DNA from: a bacterium
GTDB lineage: Bacteria; Actinomycetota; Acidimicrobiia; Spongiisociales; ZC4RG35
Direction of reading: 5' to 3'
Length of the DNA: 36,898 nucleotides
Assembly: GCA_024641285.1 (NCBI GenBank)
Contig: JAHEDH010000018.1
Coordinates: 1-36,898 of the forward strand
Shown: one piece after another, positions 1 to 8,107 of the stretch
Position numbering within the stretch: position 1 is the stretch's first letter
How the letters are laid out: each line of letters starts with the position of its first letter
Program-made: the position numbers and the translations under genes
The notes under the pieces: generated by a model
Told to the model about the DNA's origin: nothing
What the model saw: only the letters and a program-made list of their open reading frames with translations
The model's database searches: none

Positions 1-2
1 AG

Positions 3-35
3 GGTGAGTTCGACAAACGAAACAGGAGCATCTGA
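3..35 (+). CDS. Possible 3' end of an upstream gene (partial)
   Basis: An open frame enters from the left edge and ends at TGA 33-35. Its last residues read GEFDKRNRSI. The stop overlaps the ATG of the next gene by one base (TGATG), a typical coupled junction in this window, which is the main reason to suspect a real gene end. Only about ten codons are visible, so no function can be given. The alternative is that these bases are just the 5' leader of the next gene. Confidence 0.3.
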   Translation, partial: GEFDKRNRSI

Positions 36-415
36 TGACCCCCAGCACCGCGCGCAGAGCCCTCATCGCCCTGCGGTTGGCCCTCGGCGTGGCCGCCTAT
101 GCCGCTCCGGCGAACGCCGCCCGCATGTTCGGCATCGATCCCGACGAGAGCCCGGCGATGGACAGCGCCGTCCGCCTCTTCGGTGCCAGAGAGTTCGCCC
201 TTGGGCTGGGCCTCGTCGGGCGGATGACGGCCGGCAGGACCAGGTGGCTCGTCCTCGGGGTGTTGACGGACACCCTCGACGCAATCACCGTGATCCTCGG
301 CGCACGTGACCGTCGCCTCGGACCGCAGACCGTGGCAGTCGGCGGCGGGCTCGCATCGGCTGCGGTCGCCCTCGGCATCCGATCTCTCGAAGGGTCTCAG
401 CCCGAGAGTCGGTGA
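35..415 (+). CDS. DUF4267-like small membrane protein
   Basis: The protein has 126 residues. The start at ATG 35 is supported by AGGAGC at 24-29. It has a hydrophobic N-terminal helix (about residues 8-27), a GAREFALGLGL segment near residue 50, and two further hydrophobic helices (about 70-90 and 100-117). That pattern fits the DUF4267 family of small integral membrane proteins, whose function is unknown. It may be translationally coupled to an upstream gene, because a TGA overlaps the ATG. Its 3' end overlaps that of the convergent membrane-protein gene by 19 bp. The family call rests on motif memory only. Confidence 0.7.
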   Translation: MTPSTARRALIALRLALGVAAYAAPANAARMFGIDPDESPAMDSAVRLFGAREFALGLGLVGRMTAGRTRWLVLGVLTDTLDAITVILGARDRRLGPQTVAVGGGLASAAVALGIRSLEGSQPESR

Positions 416-822
416 CGCGCCCGCCAAAGTCGGAACATCGTGGCCGGGCCGAAGACGAGCGAAAAGGCGACGATCCCGGCCTCGACCGCCATCTCGGGCG
501 TCCGTTCGGCGAACTTGCGGTGCTGGAGGTCGTAGAGGAGATCCATTCCGCCGAGAAACACCATGGCGCTGCCCGCGGCGATCCCGGTCGGGACGGCGTC
601 GAGCCGTTGGCGACGCAGGTTGTGCGCCGCCAGCGCGAAGGCTCCCGCCATGTAGGCGTCGGCCAGGGGAAAGGCACGTTCGAAGTCGAAGTAAGACTGG
701 TCGTCGGAGGTCTTCACCTTGCCGGTCGTGAAGAACTCGAGCCAGTAGGCGACCGTCGCGGCGGCTGCCCCGGTCATCAGGAACGCATGAACACGGTCGC
801 CTTTCGGCATTTCACGAGTCAT
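397..822 (-). CDS. Unknown four-helix membrane protein
   Basis: The protein has 141 residues, starting at ATG 822 (MTREMPKGDR). An internal ATG at 810 is a possible alternative. Four hydrophobic stretches are visible, roughly residues 13-28, 53-68, 78-95 and 112-130. A soluble acidic insert (KTSDDQSYFDFERAFP) lies between the first two. The frame stays open much further upstream, but that part lies on the opposite strand of the cupin gene and is arginine- and serine-rich noise, so I excluded it. I do not recognise the family. The gene is convergent with the DUF4267-like gene (19-bp 3' overlap) and divergent from the cupin gene. Confidence 0.6.
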   Translation of the reverse strand: MTREMPKGDRVHAFLMTGAAAATVAYWLEFFTTGKVKTSDDQSYFDFERAFPLADAYMAGAFALAAHNLRRQRLDAVPTGIAAGSAMVFLGGMDLLYDLQHRKFAERTPEMAVEAGIVAFSLVFGPATMFRLWRARHRLSG

Positions 823-865
823 GTGTTCGACGCTACAGATCGATGAGCGATCCGAACCGGGTCGG

Positions 866-1456
866 ATGGCCCTTCCACTGAAGATGGTCGCCTGTCCTGG
901 CCGCTTGCCACAGGGGCGATCGGGTATCGTCCGCGATCCCAGGAGGTCCGAAGTAGAGAACGAACCCACGTATGTGACGGCCTCATCCCGGGTGTGGTTC
1001 CTCCGCACCGGCACAGACACCGCCGGTGAGGTCCATGACCAGCGAGTCGAGTACCTCCCCGGATCCCCGTTTCCGCCCGTCCACTTCCACCCTTCCCAGG
1101 ACGAGCACTTCGAAATCGAGAGCGGCGAGCTGCTGTTCGAGATCGACGGAGAGCAGCGCGTGATCCGAGCAGGAGACGCGATCGACATTCCCCGCGGAAC
1201 CCGACACCGGGCACGCAACCCGTCGGCCAACGAATCTGCGGTGGTCCGTTGGGAAACGAGACCGGCGCTTCGATCGAGCGAGTTCTACGACCTGGAGAAC
1301 CGACTCGGAGGGAGCATGAGCACCGTCGACCATGCCATGTTCGCCTACGAGTATCGGGATGTGCTCAGACTGCCGGGTGCGATGGGCGCCCTGGTTGCCC
1401 TCGTGGCGACCGTGGCGCGATTGGCCGGACGCCACCCGTCGGCGAGCCAATCCTGA
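866..1456 (+). CDS. Cupin-domain protein
   Basis: A single-domain cupin occupies the central part. The first cupin motif is PPVHFHPSQDEHFEIESG, with metal-ligand-like His, His and Glu residues. The second is AGDAIDIPRGTRHRARN, with the usual late His. Such beta-barrels bind a metal or a small sugar-like ligand, and substrate cannot be predicted. The C-terminus ends in a hydrophobic segment (ALVALVATVARLAG) that may anchor it to the membrane. The start is uncertain. A good AGGAGG at 941-946 has no start codon at the right distance, GTG 974 is 27 bases away, and ATG 866 and ATG 884 lack clear ribosome sites. Homologous cupins that I remember begin just before the segment coded from about 953. 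Confidence 0.65.
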   Translation: MALPLKMVACPGRLPQGRSGIVRDPRRSEVENEPTYVTASSRVWFLRTGTDTAGEVHDQRVEYLPGSPFPPVHFHPSQDEHFEIESGELLFEIDGEQRVIRAGDAIDIPRGTRHRARNPSANESAVVRWETRPALRSSEFYDLENRLGGSMSTVDHAMFAYEYRDVLRLPGAMGALVALVATVARLAGRHPSASQS

Positions 1457-1469
1457 GTGCCGCTCCGCG

Positions 1470-2558
1470 CTACCGCTCGGCCCTCGCGTCGGTCGAAGTG
1501 ATTGCACGCAGCACCTCGTCGAGGGTCGCCATGGACGTGTCTCCGGGCGTCGTCATGGTGAGCGCGCCGTGTGCCACACCGACATCCACCGCCTCGGACG
1601 GCGACTTGGCATCCATGAGCGCCCAGATGATGCCCGACACGAATCCATCCCCCCCGCCGACGCGGTCATAGATCTCGAGATCACGATGGAACCGACCTGC
1701 GTGCACGTCATCGCCGGCGGAGATCACGCCACCCCAGTGGTTGAATCCGGCCGTGCGCGAATCGCGCAGCGACATCGCAATCACCTCGATCTGGGGGAAA
1801 TCGCTCCGGATGGCCCGACAGAGCGATTCGAAACGTTCGGGCTCTTCGACCCACGCCTCCACCGGGCAGTCCTCGATGTCGAATCCCAGTCCGGTCTGGA
1901 AATCCCCGATGCTCCCGAACAGGACGTCGACGTGTGGCAGCATGCGCCGGTTCACAGCCGCAGGGTCCCGGTCCGCCGCCGTCCAGATCGATTTGCGGTG
2001 ATTGACGTCGTAGGAGACGACCGCTCCGGCTCGATTGGCTGCTCGGATGGCCTCGTCTGTCAGATTCGCGGTCGACTCGGACAGCCCGGCGAAGATCCCA
2101 CCCGTGTGGAACCACCGCACCCGCTCGTCGTCGAACAGCCGTCGCCAGTCGACGTCTCCCGGGGCCATTTTGGAAGCTGCGCTGTTGGCGCGGTCGGACA
2201 CACCGAGTGGCGGTCGGATCCCAAACCCCTTTTCGGTGAAGTTCAGACCGACCCTTGTGAAGCCGAGGCCGTCGAACGGCAGCCACGTGACGTGATCCGT
2301 TCGCACGCCGCCTGCCATGATCAGATCCTCGACGAGGTGACCGACCTCGTTGTCGACCAGAGCGGTCACCACCACCGCCCGCCGTCCGAAGACCTTGGAA
2401 AGCGCCCGAACGACGTTGTACTCGCCACCGCCCTCCGAGGCCCGGAACTCCCGCGCCGTCCTGACCCTCCCGGATCCAGGGTCCAGCCTGAGCATCACCT
2501 CCCCCAGGGACACGCAGTCCCATCTCGCCTGGTCCGCATCCAACAATTCGAGTGTCAT
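1470..2558 (-). CDS. kdgK: 2-keto-3-deoxygluconate kinase (PfkB family)
   Basis: The protein has 362 residues and belongs to the ribokinase/PfkB family. It would phosphorylate 2-keto-3-deoxy-D-gluconate (KDG) to KDPG with ATP in the cytosol. The N-terminal substrate strand reads SLGEVMLRLDPG, and the C-terminal signature is YDRVGGGDGFVSG with the catalytic base at Asp304. GGGD replaces the usual GAGD, a variant I associate with KDG kinases. The start at ATG 2558 overlaps the stop of the aldolase gene by 4 bp (ATGA), and this is the last gene of the leftward operon. Sitting directly behind KDPG aldolase, a KDG substrate is far more likely than ribose or fructose. It converges on the cupin gene with 13 bp between them. 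Confidence 0.85.
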   Translation of the reverse strand: MTLELLDADQARWDCVSLGEVMLRLDPGSGRVRTAREFRASEGGGEYNVVRALSKVFGRRAVVVTALVDNEVGHLVEDLIMAGGVRTDHVTWLPFDGLGFTRVGLNFTEKGFGIRPPLGVSDRANSAASKMAPGDVDWRRLFDDERVRWFHTGGIFAGLSESTANLTDEAIRAANRAGAVVSYDVNHRKSIWTAADRDPAAVNRRMLPHVDVLFGSIGDFQTGLGFDIEDCPVEAWVEEPERFESLCRAIRSDFPQIEVIAMSLRDSRTAGFNHWGGVISAGDDVHAGRFHRDLEIYDRVGGGDGFVSGIIWALMDAKSPSEAVDVGVAHGALTMTTPGDTSMATLDEVLRAITSTDARAER

Positions 2559-3256
2559 TCCGTCTGCTCCCCTCTGGCCACCTCGACTGCCGCCATCGCT
2601 GCGGCGAGCCGCCGTTCCACCTGTTCCCAGTCGCCGGCGGCGATCGCCTCGGCGGGAAAGAGAGACGAGCCCATGCCCACTGCGACAGCCCCTGCCCGAA
2701 ACCAGGTGGTGAGCTCCTCGGGAGACGCACCGATTCCGCCGGAAGGAATCGCCTCGAGTTCGGGAAAGACGGCTCGAACGGATCTCAGGAACGCCGGACC
2801 TCCGAGCGTGTCCGCCGGAAACAGCTTCACTGCGTCGCAGCCGAGCTCCAGCGCGGCGTGGATCTCGGTCGGGGACGCACAGCCCGGAAACCACGCCACA
2901 CCATGATCGAGGCAGGTTTCACCCACTTCGACACCAAGGACGGGCGAGAAGACGAACCGCGCTCCGAGACCGATGGCTGCACGTGCAGCCCCGGCGTCGA
3001 GAACGGTGCCCGCACCTACGGTCAGCGGCAGGCCGGCCCGGTCGACGAGGGCGATCAGGCGGCCCAGCGCATCGAGAGCACCCGGGACACGCAGAGTGAC
3101 CTCCATCACGGTGAGCCGCGCTGCGACGATCGCCTCTGCTGCCCGAATGAGGTCATCCGGCTCGGTGCTCGAAATCAGCGGGACGAGTCCCACCTCCTCG
3201 ATCGCAGCCAAGACTGGATGTCGTCCGAGGGTCCGAAGCGGGGCCTCTGCGCTCAT
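2555..3256 (-). CDS. eda: KDPG aldolase (2-dehydro-3-deoxy-phosphogluconate aldolase)
   Basis: The protein has 233 residues and is a class I aldolase that cleaves KDPG to pyruvate and glyceraldehyde 3-phosphate, the last step of the Entner-Doudoroff pathway. Family motifs in order are VMEVTLRVPGALDAL, TVGAGTVLDA, ARFVFSPVL and GCDAVKLFPAD, with the Schiff-base lysine at Lys144, then IPSGGIG for phosphate binding. Length and order match the family closely. The start ATG 3256 overlaps the stop of the lactonase gene by 4 bp, and its own stop overlaps the kinase start by 4 bp, so these three genes are probably translated together. A KDPGal substrate is possible in principle. Confidence 0.9.
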   Translation of the reverse strand: MSAEAPLRTLGRHPVLAAIEEVGLVPLISSTEPDDLIRAAEAIVAARLTVMEVTLRVPGALDALGRLIALVDRAGLPLTVGAGTVLDAGAARAAIGLGARFVFSPVLGVEVGETCLDHGVAWFPGCASPTEIHAALELGCDAVKLFPADTLGGPAFLRSVRAVFPELEAIPSGGIGASPEELTTWFRAGAVAVGMGSSLFPAEAIAAGDWEQVERRLAAAMAAVEVARGEQTE

Positions 3257-4131
3257 GGGCTCACGTCCGCAACCACCGACTCGGCTCCTGTGCATCCGGG
3301 CTCCACGACGAACAGCGCTCCCTCGAGCGCTCGGGGTGGATCGTGCGGCGAGGCACCCACCGACGCCGTGGTGATGAACAATCGGTCGAGATCGGGCCCG
3401 CCGAAGGCGCACGACGTGACCCTTGGAACCGGGAGCTCGACCTCGCCGACCAGTGCACCCTCCGGTGAGTACCGGCGCACTGCCGATCCGCCCCACAGCG
3501 CCAGCCACAAGCAGCCCTCGGCGTCGATCGTCAAGCCGTCCGGGATGCCGGCGTCCTCCGGGATCGTCACGAAGGTCTGCCGATCGGACACGGTCCCCGA
3601 CCCGACGTCGTAGTCCATCACTTCGATCGTCTGGAGCGGACTGTCCACGTAGTACATCCGGGCACCGTCGGCCGACCATGCCAATCCGTTGGAGACGGTG
3701 ACGCCGCCGAACAGCTCTCTCACGCTGCCGGCCGTGTCGCGGGCGTAGAGGGCTCCGCTCGGGGTGCGGTCGTCGGTGATGGAGCCGGCGATGAAGCGCC
3801 CGACGGGATCGACCGCACCATCGTTCATCCGCTGACCGGCGGCCGTGAGCACCTCGTCGGTCACCTCGATGCTCGCTCCGTCGAACACTGCGAACCCGTT
3901 GCGCACGGCGAGGAGATAGGCGTCGGCGCCCAGGAGCCCGAGTGCTCCGACCTCGGTCCCGGCCGGAATGCTGGTGGTCACACCGGTTTCCGGATCGGTG
4001 AAGTGGACGAGCCGAGCGAGGATGTCGACCCATGCGAGAACACGCTTGCGATGGTCCCAGAGTGGGCCCTCGCCGAGCCTGGCATGCATGTCGATCACGA
4101 CATCGACATCCCAGCGGGTGATCCCGCTCAC
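3253..4131 (-). CDS. SMP-30/gluconolactonase family lactonase
   Basis: The protein has 292 residues and a six-bladed beta-propeller signature. Metal-site motifs are LGEGPLWD (Glu near residue 21), NDGAVDPVGRF, SNGLAWS and GIPDGLTID, in family order. Such enzymes open sugar-acid lactones such as glucono-1,5-lactone. No signal peptide is visible, so it acts in the cytosol. The start is GTG 4131. A 42-bp gap, the second largest in this stretch, separates it from the GH16 gene and holds a GC-rich inverted repeat. Placed between an SDR, a sugar-acid dehydratase and KDG kinase/aldolase, it probably hydrolyses the lactone produced by oxidation of an aldose. The exact sugar (gluco, manno or another) is not shown by the sequence. 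Confidence 0.85.
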   Translation of the reverse strand: MSGITRWDVDVVIDMHARLGEGPLWDHRKRVLAWVDILARLVHFTDPETGVTTSIPAGTEVGALGLLGADAYLLAVRNGFAVFDGASIEVTDEVLTAAGQRMNDGAVDPVGRFIAGSITDDRTPSGALYARDTAGSVRELFGGVTVSNGLAWSADGARMYYVDSPLQTIEVMDYDVGSGTVSDRQTFVTIPEDAGIPDGLTIDAEGCLWLALWGGSAVRRYSPEGALVGEVELPVPRVTSCAFGGPDLDRLFITTASVGASPHDPPRALEGALFVVEPGCTGAESVVADVSP

Positions 4132-4173
4132 GAGTTGGTTTCCGGTCCGAAGGCCGCTCGGCCCTCCGGGCGC

Positions 4174-5154
4174 CTATTGCCCGGCATCGACTTGCTGGTA
4201 CACGCGGACATGGTCGACGTACATGTACACCGGGAACTCGAGATCGGGCGAGATGAAGCCGCCGAGCGTGCCGCCGAGGGCGACGTTGAGGATGATGAAG
4301 AACGGCTGGTCGAAGACCCACTCGCGTCCGAACAACGAATCGGGCGTCTTCTCGGCGTACTGCTCGCCGTCGAAGAACCAGCGTATGCCATCCTCGTCCC
4401 AGTCGACTGCGAAGGTGTGGAAGTCGTCTTCGATCGGGAACTCCTGCCGGTTCCATGTCGTCAAGCCCCCTGCACCTGCATATCCGGGGCCATGGATCGT
4501 GCCCAGCACGAGGTCGGGGTCTTTCCCGGTGTATTCCATGATGTCGATCTCGCCCACCTGCGGCCACTCCGCCAGCGCCGGATCTTCCAGGTCCTCTCGA
4601 CCGAAGTTGGCACCGAGCATCCAGAACGCCGGCCACGTGCCCGATCCGCCCGGAACTTTGATTCGAGCCTCGATATAGCCGTACTGGAATTCCTGGAGGC
4701 CTCGAGTCAGCATCCTTGCCGACGTGTAGAACGACCCCTCGTACTGCTCCTCACGACCCTCGATGACGAGCAGACCGTTCTCGACGCGGGCGTTCTCCGG
4801 GCGATCGGTGTAGTACTGGGCCTCACCGTTGCCCCAGCCCCAGCCGCCGATGTCGTAGGTCCAGTTCTCAGTGTCGATCGCATCGCCATCGAACTCATCG
4901 CTCCACGCCAGCTCGTAGCCCTCGGGTGGGTCGATCGGCATCGGCTCGGGAACGGCGATCGTGGTCGTCGTGGTCGAAGGTGGAGGTGGCGTCGTCGTGG
5001 TCTCGCGTGCCGCCGTCGTCTGCGTCGTCTCCGGCGGTGCGGCGGTCGTAGCCGTCGTCTCTTCGCTCTCGGTCGCGGTCCCCGCGCAGGCGGCCAACAA
5101 CATCACGGCAGCCAGCGCCGGGTGGCTGAACTGACGATGCCGAGGGTTCATCAT
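4174..5154 (-). CDS. Secreted GH16 endo-beta-glucanase (laminarinase-like) lipoprotein
   Basis: The protein has 326 residues. A lipoprotein signal peptide ends in LLAAC (about residue 23). A Thr/Pro-rich linker of about 45 residues follows (TTTTPPPPSTTTTT), then a GH16 jelly-roll domain starting at WSDEFDGDAID. The catalytic motif is EIDIMEYTG, with nucleophile Glu202, Asp204 and acid/base Glu207. The longer ExDxxE spacing is typical of laminarinase-type GH16 enzymes, and WPAFWMLG and HTFAVDWDEDGIRWFFDG are also family marks. It should hydrolyse beta-1,3 or mixed-linked glucan at the cell surface. The start ATG 5154 overlaps the SDR stop by 4 bp and has AAAGGA upstream. GH16 also contains galactanases and xyloglucanases, so the glucan assignment leans on the GH3 neighbour. 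Confidence 0.85.
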   Translation of the reverse strand: MMNPRHRQFSHPALAAVMLLAACAGTATESEETTATTAAPPETTQTTAARETTTTPPPPSTTTTTIAVPEPMPIDPPEGYELAWSDEFDGDAIDTENWTYDIGGWGWGNGEAQYYTDRPENARVENGLLVIEGREEQYEGSFYTSARMLTRGLQEFQYGYIEARIKVPGGSGTWPAFWMLGANFGREDLEDPALAEWPQVGEIDIMEYTGKDPDLVLGTIHGPGYAGAGGLTTWNRQEFPIEDDFHTFAVDWDEDGIRWFFDGEQYAEKTPDSLFGREWVFDQPFFIILNVALGGTLGGFISPDLEFPVYMYVDHVRVYQQVDAGQ

Positions 5155-5984
5155 GTTTCGTTCCTTTCAACTGGTTGAATCCGTCGACCGTCTCTCTCCA
5201 GTGCGCCAGGGCCGGACGGGCTGAGCTGCGCCGTGATGCCGCCATCCACGGAAATGACCTGTCCTGTCACATAACTCGACTCCGACGATGCGAGAAACGC
5301 CACCATCGCAGCGACGTCGTGGACGGTCCCCGACCGCCGCAACGGGATCCGCTCTTCGGTGATACGCCGCTCCGCTTCGTCGACGGGACGGTCACCTTTG
5401 AACGTCACGCCAGGCGCGATTGCGTTGACCCGGATGCCGTACTCCCCGAGGTCGACAGCCATCGCCATGGTCATCGCATTGATCGCCCCCTTGGTCACAT
5501 CGTACGGCAGGCCCCGGTGGTGAGCTCTGAGGGCTCCGACCGAGGAGATGTGGACGATGCTTCCCCCACCGTGGTCTCGCATGATCGCAGCGGCGCGCTG
5601 CGAACAGAGATACGGGCTCCGGATGTTGGTTGCGAGCTGCAGATCCAAGACATCGGTGTGCTCATCGAGTAGTCGTCGACGACGCAGGTCCGCTGCGTTG
5701 TTGACGAGGAGATCGACCGTGGTGAACCGATCGGTCGTCTCCCTGAACAGCCGATCGACCTCGGTGTCGACGCTGAGGTCGCCGATGAAAGGCAGGATTT
5801 CGGCGCCGGCGTCACGGAACGAGTCGACCGTGACGTTCAATGATGCACCATCGATGTCGGCCGCCACGACCGACATGCCTTCGCCCATCAGCCTGTCGGC
5901 GATACCTCGTCCTATTCCCTTGGCCGCTCCCGTGACGACGGCGACACGGCCCACCAGCTCGGGGTACCGACCGGTGTGCTTCAT
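5151..5984 (-). CDS. SDR-family NAD(P)-dependent oxidoreductase
   Basis: The protein has 277 residues and is a classical short-chain dehydrogenase/reductase. It has the cofactor loop TGAAKGIGRGIA near residue 18, NNAAD near residue 93, the catalytic serine in HISSVGA, and Tyr161-x3-Lys165 in YDVTKGA. YVTGQVISVDGG closes the core, and a C-terminal tail of about 25 residues follows. In this operon it is the only candidate for oxidising a free aldose to its lactone, or for reducing a keto-uronate to an aldonate. The lactonase next door favours the first role, and glucose/mannose 1-dehydrogenase activity is my inference. The start ATG 5984 overlaps the dehydratase stop by 4 bp, and its own stop overlaps the GH16 start. 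Confidence 0.85.
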   Translation of the reverse strand: MKHTGRYPELVGRVAVVTGAAKGIGRGIADRLMGEGMSVVAADIDGASLNVTVDSFRDAGAEILPFIGDLSVDTEVDRLFRETTDRFTTVDLLVNNAADLRRRRLLDEHTDVLDLQLATNIRSPYLCSQRAAAIMRDHGGGSIVHISSVGALRAHHRGLPYDVTKGAINAMTMAMAVDLGEYGIRVNAIAPGVTFKGDRPVDEAERRITEERIPLRRSGTVHDVAAMVAFLASSESSYVTGQVISVDGGITAQLSPSGPGALERDGRRIQPVERNET

Positions 5985-7189
5985 GGCCGAGCTGCGCTGC
6001 CGTCGGGTCGACGGGTCTGCGTCCACTGCTCGACGATCTCCTCGCAGGGATGCTCGGCGGCGAGTGCTTCGTCGATGTCGATGCCGAGACCGGGAAGCTC
6101 GTTCGGATACAAATAGCCGTCTCGGACCTCCGGCAGTCCGGGGAACATCTCGTAGTCGAGTTCCGAGGGCTGATACCACTCCTGGATCCCGAAGTTCGGC
6201 GCCCACACGTCGAGGTGGAGGTTGGCGGCATGGCCGACCGGTGACGTGTCGCCGGGACCGTGCCATGCAGTGCGGACGCCGAAGACGTCGGAGAAGGTCG
6301 CGGCCTTGCGCGCCGGCGTCAGCCCGCCGATCTGACTGACGTGCATCCGAATGAAGTCGACGAGTCGATCGGAGACCAGCCTGCGCCACTCGTGGGGGTT
6401 GTTGAACAGCTCGCCCATGGCAAGCGGGGTGGCGCATTGGTCGCGGATCGTCTCGAACCACTCGTTGTCCTCGGGGGCGAGGAGGTCCTCGAGAAAGAAG
6501 AGCCGGTACTGCTCGACGTCCTTGGCGAACTGGACGGCATCGATGGGATGAAGCCGCTCGTGGACGTCGTGGAGCAGCTCGACTTCGTCGCCCATCCGCT
6601 CGCGGACGTGCTCGATCATGCCGAGCATCGCCCGCCCGTAGGAACGAGGGTCGAAGTAGTTGCCGGGAAGGGCGCCTTCGGGAGTGTGCATCTCCGGCGC
6701 GGCGCCGCCGTATCCGCCCATCTGCACCCGAATGTGGCGGAACCCCTTCTCATGAAGCTGCTCGGCGCTGTCGGCGACCTCTTCCTTGCTGCGCCCGTTG
6801 GCATGGACGTAGACGGCGGCCGCCTCACGGCTCTTCCCACCGAAGAGCTGATATACGGGCATGCCCGCCCGTTTGCCCTTGATGTCCCACAGTGCCTGGT
6901 CGACTCCGGAGACGGCGTTGTTCAGGACCGGGCCGTTGCGCCAATAGCCGTGCACCATCGACATCTGCCAGATCTCCTCGATCCGGTCGACGTCGCGGCC
7001 GACGAGGAACGGCTTGAGATGGCGTTCGATCGCAGCCTCGACCGCGAACACCCGCTGGGTGAACGTGGCGCAGCCGACACCGTACAGCCCCGGTTCGGAG
7101 GTGAGGACCTTGACCACGACCAGGCGCGATCCGCCTGGTTGCGTCAGGATCGGCCGAACGTCTTCGATCGTGACGCGGGACGAACCCAT
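5981..7189 (-). CDS. Mannonate/gluconate dehydratase-like enolase-superfamily protein
   Basis: The protein has 402 residues and resembles the ManD (RspA) group of the enolase superfamily. Those enzymes dehydrate D-mannonate, or less often D-gluconate, to 2-keto-3-deoxygluconate using Mg2+. Visible group motifs are HDVHERLHPIDA, FLEDLLAPEDNEWF, MAMGELFNNPHEW, HVSQIGGLTPARKAA and WHGPGDTSPVGHAANLHLDVWAPNFGIQE. These carry the acidic metal ligands and the late His. The product feeds the KDG kinase and aldolase further down the operon. The start is ATG 7189; TTG 7192 is in frame just before it. No uronate isomerase is present, which argues against a glucuronate route and for an aldonate supplied by the SDR and lactonase. 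Which epimer is used cannot be read from sequence. Confidence 0.82.
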   Translation of the reverse strand: MGSSRVTIEDVRPILTQPGGSRLVVVKVLTSEPGLYGVGCATFTQRVFAVEAAIERHLKPFLVGRDVDRIEEIWQMSMVHGYWRNGPVLNNAVSGVDQALWDIKGKRAGMPVYQLFGGKSREAAAVYVHANGRSKEEVADSAEQLHEKGFRHIRVQMGGYGGAAPEMHTPEGALPGNYFDPRSYGRAMLGMIEHVRERMGDEVELLHDVHERLHPIDAVQFAKDVEQYRLFFLEDLLAPEDNEWFETIRDQCATPLAMGELFNNPHEWRRLVSDRLVDFIRMHVSQIGGLTPARKAATFSDVFGVRTAWHGPGDTSPVGHAANLHLDVWAPNFGIQEWYQPSELDYEMFPGLPEVRDGYLYPNELPGLGIDIDEALAAEHPCEEIVEQWTQTRRPDGSAARP

Positions 7190-7213
7190 CAACCGAACGC
7201 CAAGGCGAGCGAC

Positions 7214-8107
7214 CTAGCCCTTGACCGCACCGGCGGTCAACCCGCCGATGATGTACCGCTGCAGGAACATGAAGAGGATGAGAATCGGCAACATCAGCAT
7301 GAGCACGGCAGCGGCGATCCCAGGCCAGTTGCTTCCGTAGACACCCTCGAACACGATCAGACCTCGCGTGATCGGATACAGGTCCTCGTTGGTCAGATAG
7401 ATCGTGGGAAGGATCAGCTCGTTCCAGATGCCGATGGCGTGAAGCACCGTGACGGTGGCGACTGCCGGACGGATCAGGGGGAAGATGACCCTCGTCACGA
7501 ACGTGATGTAGCCGGCGCCGTCCACGGCCGCCGACTCATCGAGTTCCTTGGGTATCGACTTGATGTAGTTGACCAGGATGATCATCCCGATCGGGTTGAT
7601 CAGGAACAGCAGGATGAAACCGGCCCGGGAGTTGTACAGGCCCAGGTTGAGGATCAGCTGGAACTGAGGAATCAGTGCCGGCGGAAGGAACAGCGCCACC
7701 ACGTACATCGTCAGGATCGCGCCGCTGCCCTTGAAGTAGCCGCGGGCGATCGGAAACGCCACGAACAACGATGTGATGATGAAGATGATGGTGGCGGTGG
7801 CGGTGTAGATCGCCGAGTTGAGCATGTACTGCGGGAAATTCGCCAGCTCCCACGCATCGCCGAAGTTCGCCAGGCTGGGTGAGGACGCCAGTCCGGCCGG
7901 ATCCTTCAGATAGTCCGTGAACGTCTTCAGCGACGTGTTGATCAGCATGAACAACGGCCAGATGTAGAACACCGAGAAGATCGAGAGGATCAGATAGGAC
8001 AGAGCTTTCACCTGGCGCGAGCGGACGATGTTGCTCTTGGGCTCGGCCAATGCTCGGGGAGCATCGGGGTTCATGTCCTTGGCCATGCGATTCGTCTGGC
8101 TCGTCAT
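7214..8107 (-). CDS. Sugar ABC transporter permease (MalG type)
   Basis: The protein has 297 residues and is an inner-membrane component of a carbohydrate-uptake (CUT1) ABC importer. About six hydrophobic helices are visible. The EAA loop that contacts the ATPase reads ELDESAAVDGAGYITFVTRVIFPLIRPA. It ends with ILFMFLQRYIIGGLTAGAVKG, the usual MalG-type C-terminus. The start ATG 8107 overlaps the stop of the MalF-type gene by 4 bp. The longer open frame upstream is out-of-frame noise within that gene. It works with the MalF-type partner and the binding lipoprotein encoded upstream. No ATPase gene is in this window. Confidence 0.92.
   Translation of the reverse strand: MTSQTNRMAKDMNPDAPRALAEPKSNIVRSRQVKALSYLILSIFSVFYIWPLFMLINTSLKTFTDYLKDPAGLASSPSLANFGDAWELANFPQYMLNSAIYTATATIIFIITSLFVAFPIARGYFKGSGAILTMYVVALFLPPALIPQFQLILNLGLYNSRAGFILLFLINPIGMIILVNYIKSIPKELDESAAVDGAGYITFVTRVIFPLIRPAVATVTVLHAIGIWNELILPTIYLTNEDLYPITRGLIVFEGVYGSNWPGIAAAVLMLMLPILILFMFLQRYIIGGLTAGAVKG

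Noticed and set aside
1332-2906. Long plus-strand open frame opposite the KDG kinase gene
   Set aside because: It is the shadow of the kinase and aldolase genes in GC-rich DNA. Its product has no motif and is rich in Arg, Pro and His.
3317-3336. Further operator-like AGCGCT site near the lactonase gene
   Set aside because: CGAGCGCTCG shares only the core hexamer, lies inside coding sequence and is expected by chance at this GC content.
6260-7882. 540-codon plus-strand frame opposite the dehydratase and permease genes
   Set aside because: The opposite strand encodes clear enolase-superfamily and MalG motifs. This frame gives Asp-, Gln- and His-rich noise.
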